Positions 42,373 to 51,111 of a DNA stretch of 64,000 bases are shown in pieces. Below the pieces are notes generated by a model. That model was not told the DNA's origin, searched no databases, and saw only the letters and a program-made list of their open reading frames with translations. The stretch spans positions 2,914,001 to 2,978,000 of the forward strand of contig CP063848.1 in the NCBI GenBank assembly GCA_015277795.1, given 5' to 3'. Each line of letters starts with the position of its first letter. Position 1 is the stretch's first letter. A program made the translations under genes and the position numbers. The DNA comes from Massilia sp. UMI-21. GTDB lineage: Bacteria; Pseudomonadota; Gammaproteobacteria; Burkholderiales; Burkholderiaceae_D.

Positions 42373-43061
42373 GCCGCCTTCCTCCGCCGGAAGCTGTAGA
42401 ACAGCAGCCAGATCCCGCTCAGGGCAAAGGCCAGGCCGCTGAGCGAGGCGACACGCAGCAGGGTATTGTTGACGTTCTCGCGCTCGGCGTAGTCCATGAT
42501 GTGGAACATCCAGAGGAAGTCGAACCAGCGCCACAGTGCGTGTCGGCGCGCCACCAGTTCGCCCGAATACGGCGAGAAGTACAAGGTGCTTTTGCCCGGC
42601 TCGTCGTAGTGCACGGCCCACAGGGGCACCGGCCGGCCGCCGATCTCCTGCGGCGCCCTGGTGATCCACTCGACGCCGCGGATGCGGCCCTCTCCCACGT
42701 AGGCGGCGTCGGCCAGCGCGACGATGGCCTCGCGGCCGAGCGGACTGATGGTCTTGCCGCTCGCCGCATCGACCAGGCTGGTCTGCTTGCCCTGCCTGAT
42801 TTCGTATACCTCCCTGCCAAGCAGGCGCTTGAGACGCAGCGCGACGATGCCGGGGTGCTGCGCATGCAGCCGTGCCTGCGTGATGCGAATGGCGGACGGC
42901 GCCAGCGGCTCGCTCGGTACCTGGGCGAGATGGTCGCCGTGGATCACCTCCAGCGGCACCACCACCATGTAGAGGCCGCTGATCATCCATAGCAGGGCCT
43001 GTACCCCGATGACGAGTCCGATCCATTGATGTGCGCGGCGCACCCAGAAAGCTGATTGCAT
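42369..43061 (-). CDS. PepSY-associated membrane protein
   Basis: A 230-residue protein with membrane segments near residues 12-35 and 200-222 around a periplasmic PepSY-like domain. It resembles the N-terminal third of its neighbour (HQWIGLVIGVQALLWMISG; WFDFLWMFHIMDYAER, which matches LFDFFWMLHIMDYSER). The two look like the products of a duplication and are co-translated, so they probably form one complex. The role is unknown; related proteins occur with iron and copper reductases. Confidence 0.85.
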   Translation of the reverse strand: MQSAFWVRRAHQWIGLVIGVQALLWMISGLYMVVVPLEVIHGDHLAQVPSEPLAPSAIRITQARLHAQHPGIVALRLKRLLGREVYEIRQGKQTSLVDAASGKTISPLGREAIVALADAAYVGEGRIRGVEWITRAPQEIGGRPVPLWAVHYDEPGKSTLYFSPYSGELVARRHALWRWFDFLWMFHIMDYAERENVNNTLLRVASLSGLAFALSGIWLLFYSFRRRKAA

Positions 43062-43458
43062 ATCTTGTCGTCGGATGGGTTATCCCGGCCCGCGTGCGGG
43101 GCCGGAAACACGCAAAGCCGGTGTTATACCACGGCGCCCCGTCAGAACCTGGAGCCCGGGCGCAGGTGCCGGCGGTGGCCGAGCGGGTCCTGGCTCATCG
43201 TGTCCGTGTTGCCTGCGGACCAGCTTCGGATAGATGGCTGGCGCTTGTCGAACAGCTGGTCGCCCCCGGACGAAAGCGCCATGGCCTTGCCGAAGGCATA
43301 CCCAGCGCCAAGGCAGGCCGGTGCGCCTGGGGCCAAGGGAGGAGTTCCACTTGCAGGAGTTGCAAGCTAGAATCATGTCCGTTCACTGACCTTCACAAAG
43401 GATTCGTGGCAGCGCCGGCCGCATGCAGATGCGGCGCCGGCCCATGTCCCCGCATTCC
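43062..43458. other. Gap with no confident gene; GC-rich hairpin and a weak ORF
   Basis: CCGGCCC/GGGGCCGG arms near 43088-43109 form a strong hairpin just upstream of the PepSY start. On the minus strand a 64-codon frame at 43142-43336 (ending QDPLGHRRHLRPGSRF) is open but matches nothing I know. A second hairpin, GCGCCGGCC/GCGGCGCCGGCC-like, lies around 43412-43442. No promoter could be fixed. Confidence 0.35.
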
Positions 43459-44763
43459 ATGCAGCGTCTGCTCCCTGCCCGCCCCGCCGCCCGTGTTGCC
43501 CTGTTCATCGTCCTGCTGTCGCTGGCTGCTGCTGACCCGTCCGTCCAAGAGCGGCGACTTCCAGGAATATGCGCTGATGACGATCGCGCTGGCCGGGCAC
43601 GGGACGCCGGATATCCGCCCGTCCGATATCGCGGTGGCCGCCAGGCTCTCGCCTGAACCCGGTTTCGTCGACATGCACGAGCGGCTGCGCGCCGGCATGC
43701 GCCAGGGCGTGGACCATCCCTTCCCCGGTTTCATCCGCGCCGGCGACGACGGCTATTACGCGATCCACTTTTTCGCCTATCCGGCGCTGGCCGCGCTGCC
43801 GTTCAAGCTGATCGACGCCGCCGGCGGCCAGCCGTTCAAGGCCTTCCAGCTGGTGAACCTGGGCGCGCTGGCCATCCTCGGCGTCGCCTTGTTCCAGTCC
43901 ACCGGCTCGGCGCGGCGCGCGATGTTCGGTACCTTGTTCTTCCTGCTCTCCGGTGCGCTGCTGTACTCGAACTGGGGCAGCCCCGAGTTCTTCAGCGCCT
44001 GCGCCCTGCTGTCCGGCCTGTTGTTCGTGCTGCTGGGCCGCCCCTACCTGGCGGCGCTGTTGGCCGGGGTGGCGGCGATGCAGAATCCGCCGCTGGTCTT
44101 GTTCTCGGTGTTCGCGCCCCTGGTGCACATCTGCTATCTCCACGCGCACGAACGCATCCCGTTCGGGGCTGCCTTGCGCAGGGTCCTGCACCGCCACACC
44201 GTCCTGGCCTCGGTCCTGCTGGTGGCCCTGGCGGCGCTGCCGGTGCTGTTCAACCTGGCGAAGTTCGGCGTGCCCAGCGCAATTGCCGTGCTCGCAACCA
44301 ATCCGGCCCTGATCACCCCGGCACGCCTGCTGTCCTTCTTCTTCGACCTGAACCAGGGGGCGATTGTCGGTTTGCCGGTGGCGATGCTGCTGGTGCTGGC
44401 GCCACTGGCGGCCCGGGATCGCCTGCGCTGGCTGCCCCATACGTCGAGTTCAGCCCGGCCGCGCGCCTGGTGCTGGCCGCCTTCCCGGCGGCCTATGAAC
44501 CGGACCCGGAAATCTTCGCCGAACGCACGCTGCACGAAGACGGTGTCATGCACGACGACCTTGTCGCGGCCTACCCGTCGGCGGCGGCGCCGCTCAAGGT
44601 CTTGTTCAACGCCGACAGCAAGGCCGCCAATGCCGCGCTGTGCGGCGCCGGCGGACAGGTGCGGCAGGACGGCGCCAGCGGCAACTATCCGGGGGGCTGG
44701 CGCTACCTCGACGGAGCACCCTCGTGCGCCCAGGGCCGTGCACGCCTTGGAATGCTGCCCTGA
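43459..44763 (+). pseudogene. Frameshifted membrane protein gene (glycosyltransferase-like)
   Basis: Three frames must be joined to read this gene. It starts MQRLLPARPAARVALFIVLL in one frame, and shifts near 43530 to LLLTRPSKSGDFQEYALMTI and a long hydrophobic stretch of about eight membrane segments. It then shifts again near 44440 into FSPAARLVLAAFPAAYEPD and a soluble tail that ends at 44763. The middle resembles polytopic glycosyltransferase-39-like or similar membrane proteins, but I am not certain of the family. Two frameshifts suggest a decayed gene, or sequencing errors. Confidence 0.6.
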
Positions 44764-44856
44764 CGGGGCGCGCACGGCTGACGGCGCGCCGTTTGCATCG
44801 CCGCACCGAGGTGGGTCAGAATGCACTATGCGAACTGATCACTCGAAAGGAAGAGC

Positions 44857-45135
44857 ATGGGCATCACCGTGAAGAACACCACGCCGGATACGGCCAAGGT
44901 CACCCTGGTGGGCGAAATGATGGACGGCAGCTTCGACGCCAGGGTGATGGCGGAGACCGACGTGCCGTACACCAGGTACTGGGACAACGAGCTCGAGCAA
45001 CGCATCGTCTACCTGCATCCGGACCCGGATCAGCTGAAATCGATCGTCGCGGCCCTGAACGAAGGGCGGCTGTCGCTCGACGACCTGCAGAACTTCGGCA
45101 GCTCGGCCGGCGGCAGCTCGGAACTGCCAATCTGA
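44857..45135 (+). CDS. Hypothetical 92-residue protein
   Basis: A small soluble protein with a good ribosome site (AAGGAAGAGC before the ATG). Nothing in it matches a family I know; it is acidic, with a DNELEQRIVYLHPDPDQLKS segment and a Gly/Ser tail. It stands between a pseudogene and a convergent recombinase gene. The function is unknown. Confidence 0.6.
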   Translation: MGITVKNTTPDTAKVTLVGEMMDGSFDARVMAETDVPYTRYWDNELEQRIVYLHPDPDQLKSIVAALNEGRLSLDDLQNFGSSAGGSSELPI

Positions 45136-45157
45136 GACCCGTGGCCACCGGCCCTGC

Positions 45158-46330
45158 CTAGGGCAGCAGGCCGGGAGGCAGGTTCGCGTTCGAACCCACG
45201 ATCTCGTCGTGGCGTTCGTGGTCGCGCTTGTGCAGGTAGCCCGCGGTGGTCGCGATGTTGGCGTGGCCGGCGGTGTCCTGCAGGGTCTTGAGCTGGACCC
45301 CGCTGTTGGCATGGTTGGTCAGCATGGTGTGCCGCAGCCAGTGGGTCGAGGCCTGGCGCAGCGCGGCCGCACTGTCGCCGTCGCCCTGCGCCGCGGCGCG
45401 TTCGGCGGCGGCGGCGAAGACCGCCTTGAGTGCTTCGGACGCCGCTTCGTCGGTGATGCGCAGCGCTTCCTTGCTGCGGCTGGACAGCACCAGCGGGGTG
45501 CGGTCGGCGCGGCTGGCCTGCGGCAGCAAGCCGAACGCCTGGCGGTAGTCGCGGAAGGCGGCCAGCATGGCCGGCGGCACCGGCAGCCGGCGCGGCTTGG
45601 CGCCCTTGCCCATCACGTCCAGCCACCAGCGTCCGTCGCCTTCGCTGTAGATCGCCCCCATGTGGGCGCCGACGATCTCGTTCAGGCGCGCGCCGGTCTG
45701 GGCGAAGGCCACCAGCAGGAAGCGGTCGCGTTCGCGCTGGCGGATCGCGGCCGGGGTGTCGGCCGCACGCGCCGCGACCGCGTCCAGCGCATGCGCGATC
45801 GCCTGCGGCGACAGGTAGCGCGTGATGCGGCCGGCGTGGGCGGCGCGCACATTGCGCACCAGGCGCGCCGGATTGCGCCGCAGGTAGCCGGTTTGCTCGG
45901 CATAGGCGAGCAGTCCCTTGACCGCGATCATGGCCTGGCGCCGGCTGGCGTCGGACAAGGGGCCCGAGAACGGCCGGTAGCGCGGATCGTTGCGTGGCCA
46001 CTTGGTGGCGGACACCCATTCGGGCGGCGGATGCCGCATGAATTCCTTGTAGGCGTTCAGGTCGGCCACCGTCAGCTGCTGGAAGCGCTTGCGCGCCTCT
46101 TCCCGGCACCAGGTAAGGAAGCGGTAGAGTTCCTTCTGGGTGTTGGCGATGGATTTCGGGCTCAGCTCGCCCTGGCCGATGTATTCGCGCGCCAGTTCGG
46201 CGTCGCTGCGGGCATCGGTGACCGGCTCGTCGGCCACGCCGCGGAAGACGGCCCCGCGCGCGCTGGCCGCCAGCCGCTGCGGCGAATCGTCTGGGAGCGG
46301 GTCGAGGTCGATCGGAAGGAAAGTGGGCAT
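45158..46330 (-). CDS. Tyrosine recombinase (phage-integrase family)
   Basis: A recombinase of 390 residues. Catalytic residues are visible: Arg in TGARLNEIVG, Lys in GKGAKPRRLP, HWLRH (HxxR), and AGHANIATTAGYLHK with the Tyr. The N-terminal domain with YRPFSGPLSDASRRQAMI aligns with the recombinase at 22090-23286, so the two are homologues about 23 kb apart. The ATG at 46330 lies 12 bases from a LexA-like box; a longer frame to 46435 would read through that box. No att repeats or excisionase were found. Confidence 0.88.
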   Translation of the reverse strand: MPTFLPIDLDPLPDDSPQRLAASARGAVFRGVADEPVTDARSDAELAREYIGQGELSPKSIANTQKELYRFLTWCREEARKRFQQLTVADLNAYKEFMRHPPPEWVSATKWPRNDPRYRPFSGPLSDASRRQAMIAVKGLLAYAEQTGYLRRNPARLVRNVRAAHAGRITRYLSPQAIAHALDAVAARAADTPAAIRQRERDRFLLVAFAQTGARLNEIVGAHMGAIYSEGDGRWWLDVMGKGAKPRRLPVPPAMLAAFRDYRQAFGLLPQASRADRTPLVLSSRSKEALRITDEAASEALKAVFAAAAERAAAQGDGDSAAALRQASTHWLRHTMLTNHANSGVQLKTLQDTAGHANIATTAGYLHKRDHERHDEIVGSNANLPPGLLP

Positions 46331-46342
46331 GGGCGGAATCGA

Positions 46343-46362
46343 TACTGTGTTTATATACAGTA
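46343..46362. promoter_or_regulatory. LexA (SOS) box upstream of the recombinase gene
   Basis: TACTGTGTTTATATACAGTA is a 20-bp near-palindrome with CTGT-N8-ACAG, matching the LexA consensus of Beta- and Gammaproteobacteria. It is 12 bases before the recombinase ATG and about 100 bases before the divergent gene at 46465, so it may control one or both. Confidence 0.72.
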
Positions 46363-46464
46363 TAGCAGCGCCGGCCCCTGCCACCAAGCGCCCATCCGCA
46401 TCAGGCCTGCGCCACGCCCGCGGCGGCGTGCGCATAATGGGCTTCCAGCATCGAGGAGCCCAGC

Positions 46465-46824
46465 ATGAACAAAGCAGTCAATCCAGGCCAGCAGCAGGAT
46501 CCGTCGACGACGCTCGGCGTCGGCGGCACGACCAGCGGCCAGCAGGGCGCGACGCCTGCCCACGAAACCCAGCAGGAAACCGGAGGCAGCGGCGGCGACG
46601 GGCTGACGCGCAACCAGTCCGGCGAAACCGCGAACGCCCCAAGCGGAGCGGCCCCGGGCGGCCCCCCGCACGTCGAGGCCGAAGGCAGCGCGATGACCAA
46701 CATCGGGCGCGGGCCGCAGGACACCCGTCCCGAGCAGGCCGGCGCCAGCCCGGCCGGCGCCGGGCTCGGGACGCCCCAGACCGGCGGCAACCAGGACGCC
46801 GGCGACCTGCCTCCCGGCGACTAG
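46465..46824 (+). CDS. Low-complexity hypothetical protein
   Basis: A 119-residue protein of Gly, Pro, Gln, Thr and Ala with almost no large hydrophobic residues and no signal peptide, so it should be disordered. GAGGAG precedes the ATG, and codon use fits the surroundings. It is divergent from the recombinase gene across the LexA box. I cannot assign a role; similar hydrophilic proteins occur in stress responses. Confidence 0.55.
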   Translation: MNKAVNPGQQQDPSTTLGVGGTTSGQQGATPAHETQQETGGSGGDGLTRNQSGETANAPSGAAPGGPPHVEAEGSAMTNIGRGPQDTRPEQAGASPAGAGLGTPQTGGNQDAGDLPPGD

Positions 46825-46860
46825 GGGGGGGCGAGCCCGGCCTGCGCCGGGCAGTTCGTG

Positions 46861-47361
46861 CTACATGCGGATGGTGCCGTGGTCGGCGTCCAGGTCCGGG
46901 GTCGAGCCCGTGACCGCGGCCTTGGCCATGGCGAACATGCGCACCATCTTGCTGTCGTTCGCATCCCAGTACTCGGCCGCGTGCGGCATCACCCGCACCA
47001 GGACCACATGCTCGTCCTCGGGGCCGGCCGGGAACCAGGCCTGCACCATCGCGTTCCAGAGCGCGTGGATTTTCGCGCGCTCGACCACGCGTTCGGCCGT
47101 GCCGCTGACCGACACCCAGGTGCTGTTGTCGGGGTCGGCGAAGCTGAGGTTGACTTCCGGCTGGTGCACGATGTTTTCCCACAGTTCGGTGGTCGTGCGG
47201 GTATAAAACCACAGGGCGCCGTCCGCATCGACCTCCTGGTTGGTCATCGGCTGGCTGACCAGGTGGCCGTTCGCATCGCGGGTGGTGAACATGGCGAAGC
47301 GCATCGAACCGATTTTCTCGGACAAGGCGGCCGCGTGGGCCTGGGCGTGATGGTCTGACAT
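46861..47361 (-). CDS. Pyridoxamine-oxidase-like general stress protein
   Basis: A 166-residue split-barrel FMN-binding protein of the general-stress-26/PNPOx-like family. Landmarks are MRFAMFTTRDANGHLVSQPM, LWFYTRTTTELWENI and AKIHALWNAMVQAWFP. The start at 47361 has GAGGAA upstream; the frame continues further but without support. These proteins bind flavin and act in stress tolerance, with the true substrate generally unknown. Confidence 0.85.
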   Translation of the reverse strand: MSDHHAQAHAAALSEKIGSMRFAMFTTRDANGHLVSQPMTNQEVDADGALWFYTRTTTELWENIVHQPEVNLSFADPDNSTWVSVSGTAERVVERAKIHALWNAMVQAWFPAGPEDEHVVLVRVMPHAAEYWDANDSKMVRMFAMAKAAVTGSTPDLDADHGTIRM

Positions 47362-47521
47362 GGCATTCCTCGCAGTTTGATAGAACGACGATCCTACCCC
47401 CTGCGCGCCAAACGATCCGTGCGTCGCCGTACGCTGACCCGGCCTTGTCCCCCCACCGTGGTTCTGACGAAGAATGTCCAAATCGTCTATAGTGATGCCT
47501 CTGTACAAACATCACATTGCC

Positions 47522-49162
47522 ATGAAATTTGACGTCGCTATTGTCGGCAGCGGTCTGGCCGGCCTGTCGGTGGCCCTGCACCTGGCGCAGACGCGCAAGG
47601 TTGCGGTCATATCCAAACGCACGCTGCTCGACGGCGCGAGCAACTGGGCCCAGGGCGGCATCGCCGCGGTACTCGACTCGAGCGACAGCCACGACCAGCA
47701 CATCGCCGATACGCTGGTGGCCGGCGCCGGCCTGTGCGAGGAAGCGGCCACCCGCTACATCGTCGAGAACGGCCGCGCCGCGATCGAGTGGCTGATCGAA
47801 CAGGGCGTGCCGTTTACCCGCGACGCCTCGGCCGAACTCGGCTTTCACCTGACCCGCGAGGGCGGCCACAGCCAGCGCCGCATCATCCACGCCGCCGACG
47901 CCACCGGCCACGCGGTGCAGGTGACGCTGGAACAGAAGGTACGCGCGCATCCGGACATCTCGCTGTTCGAGCACCACTGCGCGATCGACGTCATCACCTC
48001 CGACAAGCTGACCGGCAAGGGCGCGCAGGGCGCGGTGCATGGTGGCGCTCCACACTTGGTGGGCCAGCCGCGCTGCTACGGGCTGTACGTGCAGGACGAA
48101 CAGTCCGGCGAGGTGCTCACCTTCGAGGCCGAGCACACGGTGCTGGCCACCGGCGGCGCCGGCAAGGTCTACCTGTACACGACCAACCCTGACACCGCCA
48201 CCGGCGACGGCATCGCGATGGCCTGGCGCGCCGGCTGCCGCGTGTCGAACATGGAATTCATCCAGTTCCACCCGACCTGCCTGTACCACCCGTATGCGAA
48301 ATCCTTCCTGATCACCGAGGCGATCCGCGGCGAAGGCGGCCTGCTGAAGCTGCCGCCCGAGGCGGGCAGCGCGGCGGGAACGCGCTTCATGCCGGCCCAC
48401 GACGAACGCGGCGAACTGGCCCCGCGCGACGTGGTGGCGCGCGCCATCGACTTCGAAATGAAGAAGCGCGGCCTGGATTACGTCCACCTCGACATCAGCC
48501 ACCAGGATCCCGAATTCCTGAAGGAACACTTCCCGACCATTTATGCGCGTTGCCTGGAACTGGGCATCGACATTACCCAGCAGCCGATTCCCGTGGTGCC
48601 GGCGGTGCACTTCACCTGCGGCGGCATCGTCACCGACCTGGCCGGCCGTACCGATATCCCGGGCCTGTACGCGGTGGGCGAGACCGCCTGCACCGGCCTG
48701 CACGGCGCCAACCGCCTGGCCAGCAATTCGCTGCTCGAGTGCGTGGTGATCGGCCGCGCCTGCGCGCACCAGATCGCGGCCGCGCCGCCGATCCAGAACC
48801 CGGCCCTGCCGCCCTGGGACGAGTCGCGCGTCACGAATGCCGACGAAGAAGTCGTCATCGCCCACAACTGGGACGAACTGCGCCGCTTCATGTGGAACTA
48901 CGTCGGCATCGTACGCACCACCAAGCGCCTCGAGCGGGCCCAGCACCGCATCGCGCTGCTCAAGGAAGAGATCGACGAGTACTACCGCAATTTCCGCATC
49001 ACGCACGACCTGCTGGAACTGCGCAACCTGGTCGAAGTGGCGAGCCTGATCGTCAACAGCGCACTGTCGCGCCACGAAAGCCGCGGCCTGCATTATTCAC
49101 GCGACTTCCCGGACACGCTGCCCAAGGCGCTGCCGAGCGTACTGACGCCGGAACGCCGCTGA
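47522..49162 (+). CDS. nadB: L-aspartate oxidase
   Basis: A 546-residue flavoprotein that makes iminoaspartate from aspartate, the first step of bacterial NAD synthesis. It has the FAD motif VAIVGSGLAGLSVAL at the start, SNWAQGGIAA, the HPTCLY active-site segment near residue 260, TCGGIVTD and GLHGANRLASNSLLE. The helical C-terminal domain is complete. MKFDVAIVG at 47522 is the usual NadB start. NadA and NadC are encoded at 52.6-54.6 kb on the other strand. Confidence 0.95.
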   Translation: MKFDVAIVGSGLAGLSVALHLAQTRKVAVISKRTLLDGASNWAQGGIAAVLDSSDSHDQHIADTLVAGAGLCEEAATRYIVENGRAAIEWLIEQGVPFTRDASAELGFHLTREGGHSQRRIIHAADATGHAVQVTLEQKVRAHPDISLFEHHCAIDVITSDKLTGKGAQGAVHGGAPHLVGQPRCYGLYVQDEQSGEVLTFEAEHTVLATGGAGKVYLYTTNPDTATGDGIAMAWRAGCRVSNMEFIQFHPTCLYHPYAKSFLITEAIRGEGGLLKLPPEAGSAAGTRFMPAHDERGELAPRDVVARAIDFEMKKRGLDYVHLDISHQDPEFLKEHFPTIYARCLELGIDITQQPIPVVPAVHFTCGGIVTDLAGRTDIPGLYAVGETACTGLHGANRLASNSLLECVVIGRACAHQIAAAPPIQNPALPPWDESRVTNADEEVVIAHNWDELRRFMWNYVGIVRTTKRLERAQHRIALLKEEIDEYYRNFRITHDLLELRNLVEVASLIVNSALSRHESRGLHYSRDFPDTLPKALPSVLTPERR

Positions 49163-49205
49163 CAGCCTCGCTACCTGCCTGCTCCCGCGGGCAGGTCACC
49201 ATGCC

Positions 49206-50105
49206 ATGCACCGCCCCGCCCTCACCCCTTCCACCATCCTGCTCCTGAGCGTTCCGCCCATTCTGTGGGCCGGCAACGCGGTCGTCGGGCGCCTGGTGCG
49301 CGACGCGGTGCCGCCGATGACGCTCAACCTGATCCGCTGGTCGATCGCGCTGCTGATCCTGCTGCCGCTCGGACGGGCGGCGCTCGAGGCGGGCAGCGGG
49401 GTGCTGGCCAACTGGCGCCGCTACGCCATGCTCGGATTGCTCGGCGTGGGCCTGTACAACTCGCTCCAGTACCTTGCCCTGCAGAGCTCCACGCCGATCA
49501 ACGTGACCCTGGTGGCCTCCGGGGTGCCGGTCTGGATGCTGCTGGTGGGCCGCCTGTTCTATGGTGTGCCGGTCAGGCGCAAGCAGGTTGCGGGTGCGAT
49601 CCTGTCGATCGCCGGGGTGCTGGTGGTGCTGTGCCGGGGCGACCTGCAAGGCCTGCTGGGGCTGCGCCTGGTGGCGGGCGACCTGTACATGATCCTGGCC
49701 ACCATCGCCTGGTCCTTCTACAGCTGGATGCTGATGCAGCAGAAAGATGCGCCCGGCCTGCGCGCCGACTGGGCGGCTTTCCTGCTGGCGCAGGTCGGCT
49801 ACGGGGTGCTGTGGTCGGCGCTGCTCTCCGGCGGCGAATGGGCGCTGCGTGACGTGCACATCGGCTGGAGCTGGTCGCTGGGGGCCGCGCTGCTGTACGT
49901 GGCGGTCGGTCCGGCGATCCTGGCGATGCGCTGCTGGGGCGCCGGCGTTGAGCGTGCCGGCCCCGGCATCGCGGCCTTCTTCATCAACCTGACCCCCTTG
50001 TTTACGGCGCTGCTGTCCTCGGCGTTCCTGGGCGAGGCGCCTCACCTCTACCATGTGCTGGCCTTTGCCATGATCGTCGGCGGCATCGCGGTCTCGGCCC
50101 GCTGA
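49206..50105 (+). CDS. EamA/DMT-family transporter
   Basis: A 299-residue permease with ten membrane segments in two five-helix EamA repeats (WAGNAVVGRLVRDAVPPMTL near residue 21; FINLTPLFTALLSSAFLGEA near residue 258). DMT-family proteins export amino acids or other small metabolites; the substrate cannot be told. It lies 43 bases after nadB on the same strand. Confidence 0.9.
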   Translation: MHRPALTPSTILLLSVPPILWAGNAVVGRLVRDAVPPMTLNLIRWSIALLILLPLGRAALEAGSGVLANWRRYAMLGLLGVGLYNSLQYLALQSSTPINVTLVASGVPVWMLLVGRLFYGVPVRRKQVAGAILSIAGVLVVLCRGDLQGLLGLRLVAGDLYMILATIAWSFYSWMLMQQKDAPGLRADWAAFLLAQVGYGVLWSALLSGGEWALRDVHIGWSWSLGAALLYVAVGPAILAMRCWGAGVERAGPGIAAFFINLTPLFTALLSSAFLGEAPHLYHVLAFAMIVGGIAVSAR

Positions 50106-50217
50106 GGCGGCGCCCCCATGCCTCGCGGGCCGGCGCTCCGGAACTTTTGCTGGGGAATCGTGTTTTCGTCTGGGTAAGGCCGGTGCTACGATCCCAGCCA
50201 ATGGAGGATCACCCAAC

Positions 50218-51111
50218 ATGGCAGCAGTCTTCACCGTTCAAGACCAGGCCGAGGCGCTGGCGGAATTCCTCGAACGGTACCCGCGCGCACTGGTGCTGAC
50301 GGGCGCGGGCCTGTCCACCGCTTCCGGCATTCCCGACTACCGCGACCGCGACGGCACCCGGCGCGGCCGGCAACCGATCCAGGGGCCGGAATTCCGGCGC
50401 TCGGCCGACATCCAGCGCCGCTACTGGGCGCGCAGCATGGTCGGCTGGCCGATCATGGCCCAGGCCCGGCCGAACGATGGCCACCGCGCCCTGGCCCGGC
50501 TCGAACGGCACGGCAGATTCGGCCACCTGCTGACCCAGAATGTCGACGGCCTGCACCAGCAGGCCGGCAGCCTTGCCGTGCTCGAACTGCACGGCAACGT
50601 CCACAGCGTCGCCTGCATGCATTGCAAGGCGCAGTTTGCACGGGCGTTCGTGCAGACGCTGCTCGAGGAAGCGAATCCGGAACTGGCGAATACGCTCGCT
50701 GCGCCCCTGCCCGATGGCGACGCGGCGATCGAGCCGGATGCCCTGACCGACTTCCACCTGCCCTTCTGTATCGAATGTGGCGGCGCGCTCCAGCCGGATG
50801 TCGTATTCTTTGGCGACGGCGTCCCGCCGCCGCGCACCGCCCGCGCACTGGCGCAGATGGAGGACGCCGACGCGCTGCTGGTGGTCGGGTCCTCGCTGAT
50901 GGTGTATTCGGGCTTTCGCTTTTGCCGCATGGCCCAGGAAAGCGGCAAGCCGATTGCCGCGGTCAACCTCGGGCGCACGCGCGCCGACCACCTGATCGCA
51001 CTCAAAATAGAAGAGTCGGCCGAGCGGCTGTTGCCGCGCGTCGCCGACCTGCTCCACGCGGAGGAGCCGGAGGAGTCACATCCAATCATCAATCACAGGG
51101 GGATTTCGTGA
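50218..51111 (+). CDS. Sir2-family NAD-dependent deacylase
   Basis: A 297-residue sirtuin. It has GAGLSTASGIPDYR for NAD binding, TQNVDGLH near residue 104, the catalytic His in LELHGNVHS, a zinc site from CMHC and CIECGG, and VVFFGD. The insert and motifs resemble the class II (SIRT4-like) group. It removes acyl groups from lysines and makes nicotinamide. It is between nadB and nadCA. GGAGGATC precedes the ATG, and its stop overlaps the next gene's GTG. Confidence 0.93.
   Translation: MAAVFTVQDQAEALAEFLERYPRALVLTGAGLSTASGIPDYRDRDGTRRGRQPIQGPEFRRSADIQRRYWARSMVGWPIMAQARPNDGHRALARLERHGRFGHLLTQNVDGLHQQAGSLAVLELHGNVHSVACMHCKAQFARAFVQTLLEEANPELANTLAAPLPDGDAAIEPDALTDFHLPFCIECGGALQPDVVFFGDGVPPPRTARALAQMEDADALLVVGSSLMVYSGFRFCRMAQESGKPIAAVNLGRTRADHLIALKIEESAERLLPRVADLLHAEEPEESHPIINHRGIS

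Noticed and set aside
40573..43026. Single 817-codon fusion of both PepSY genes
   Set aside because: The first 218 codons are out of frame with the upstream PepSY protein; a start with GGAGGAAG at 42372 and an ATGA overlap show two genes.
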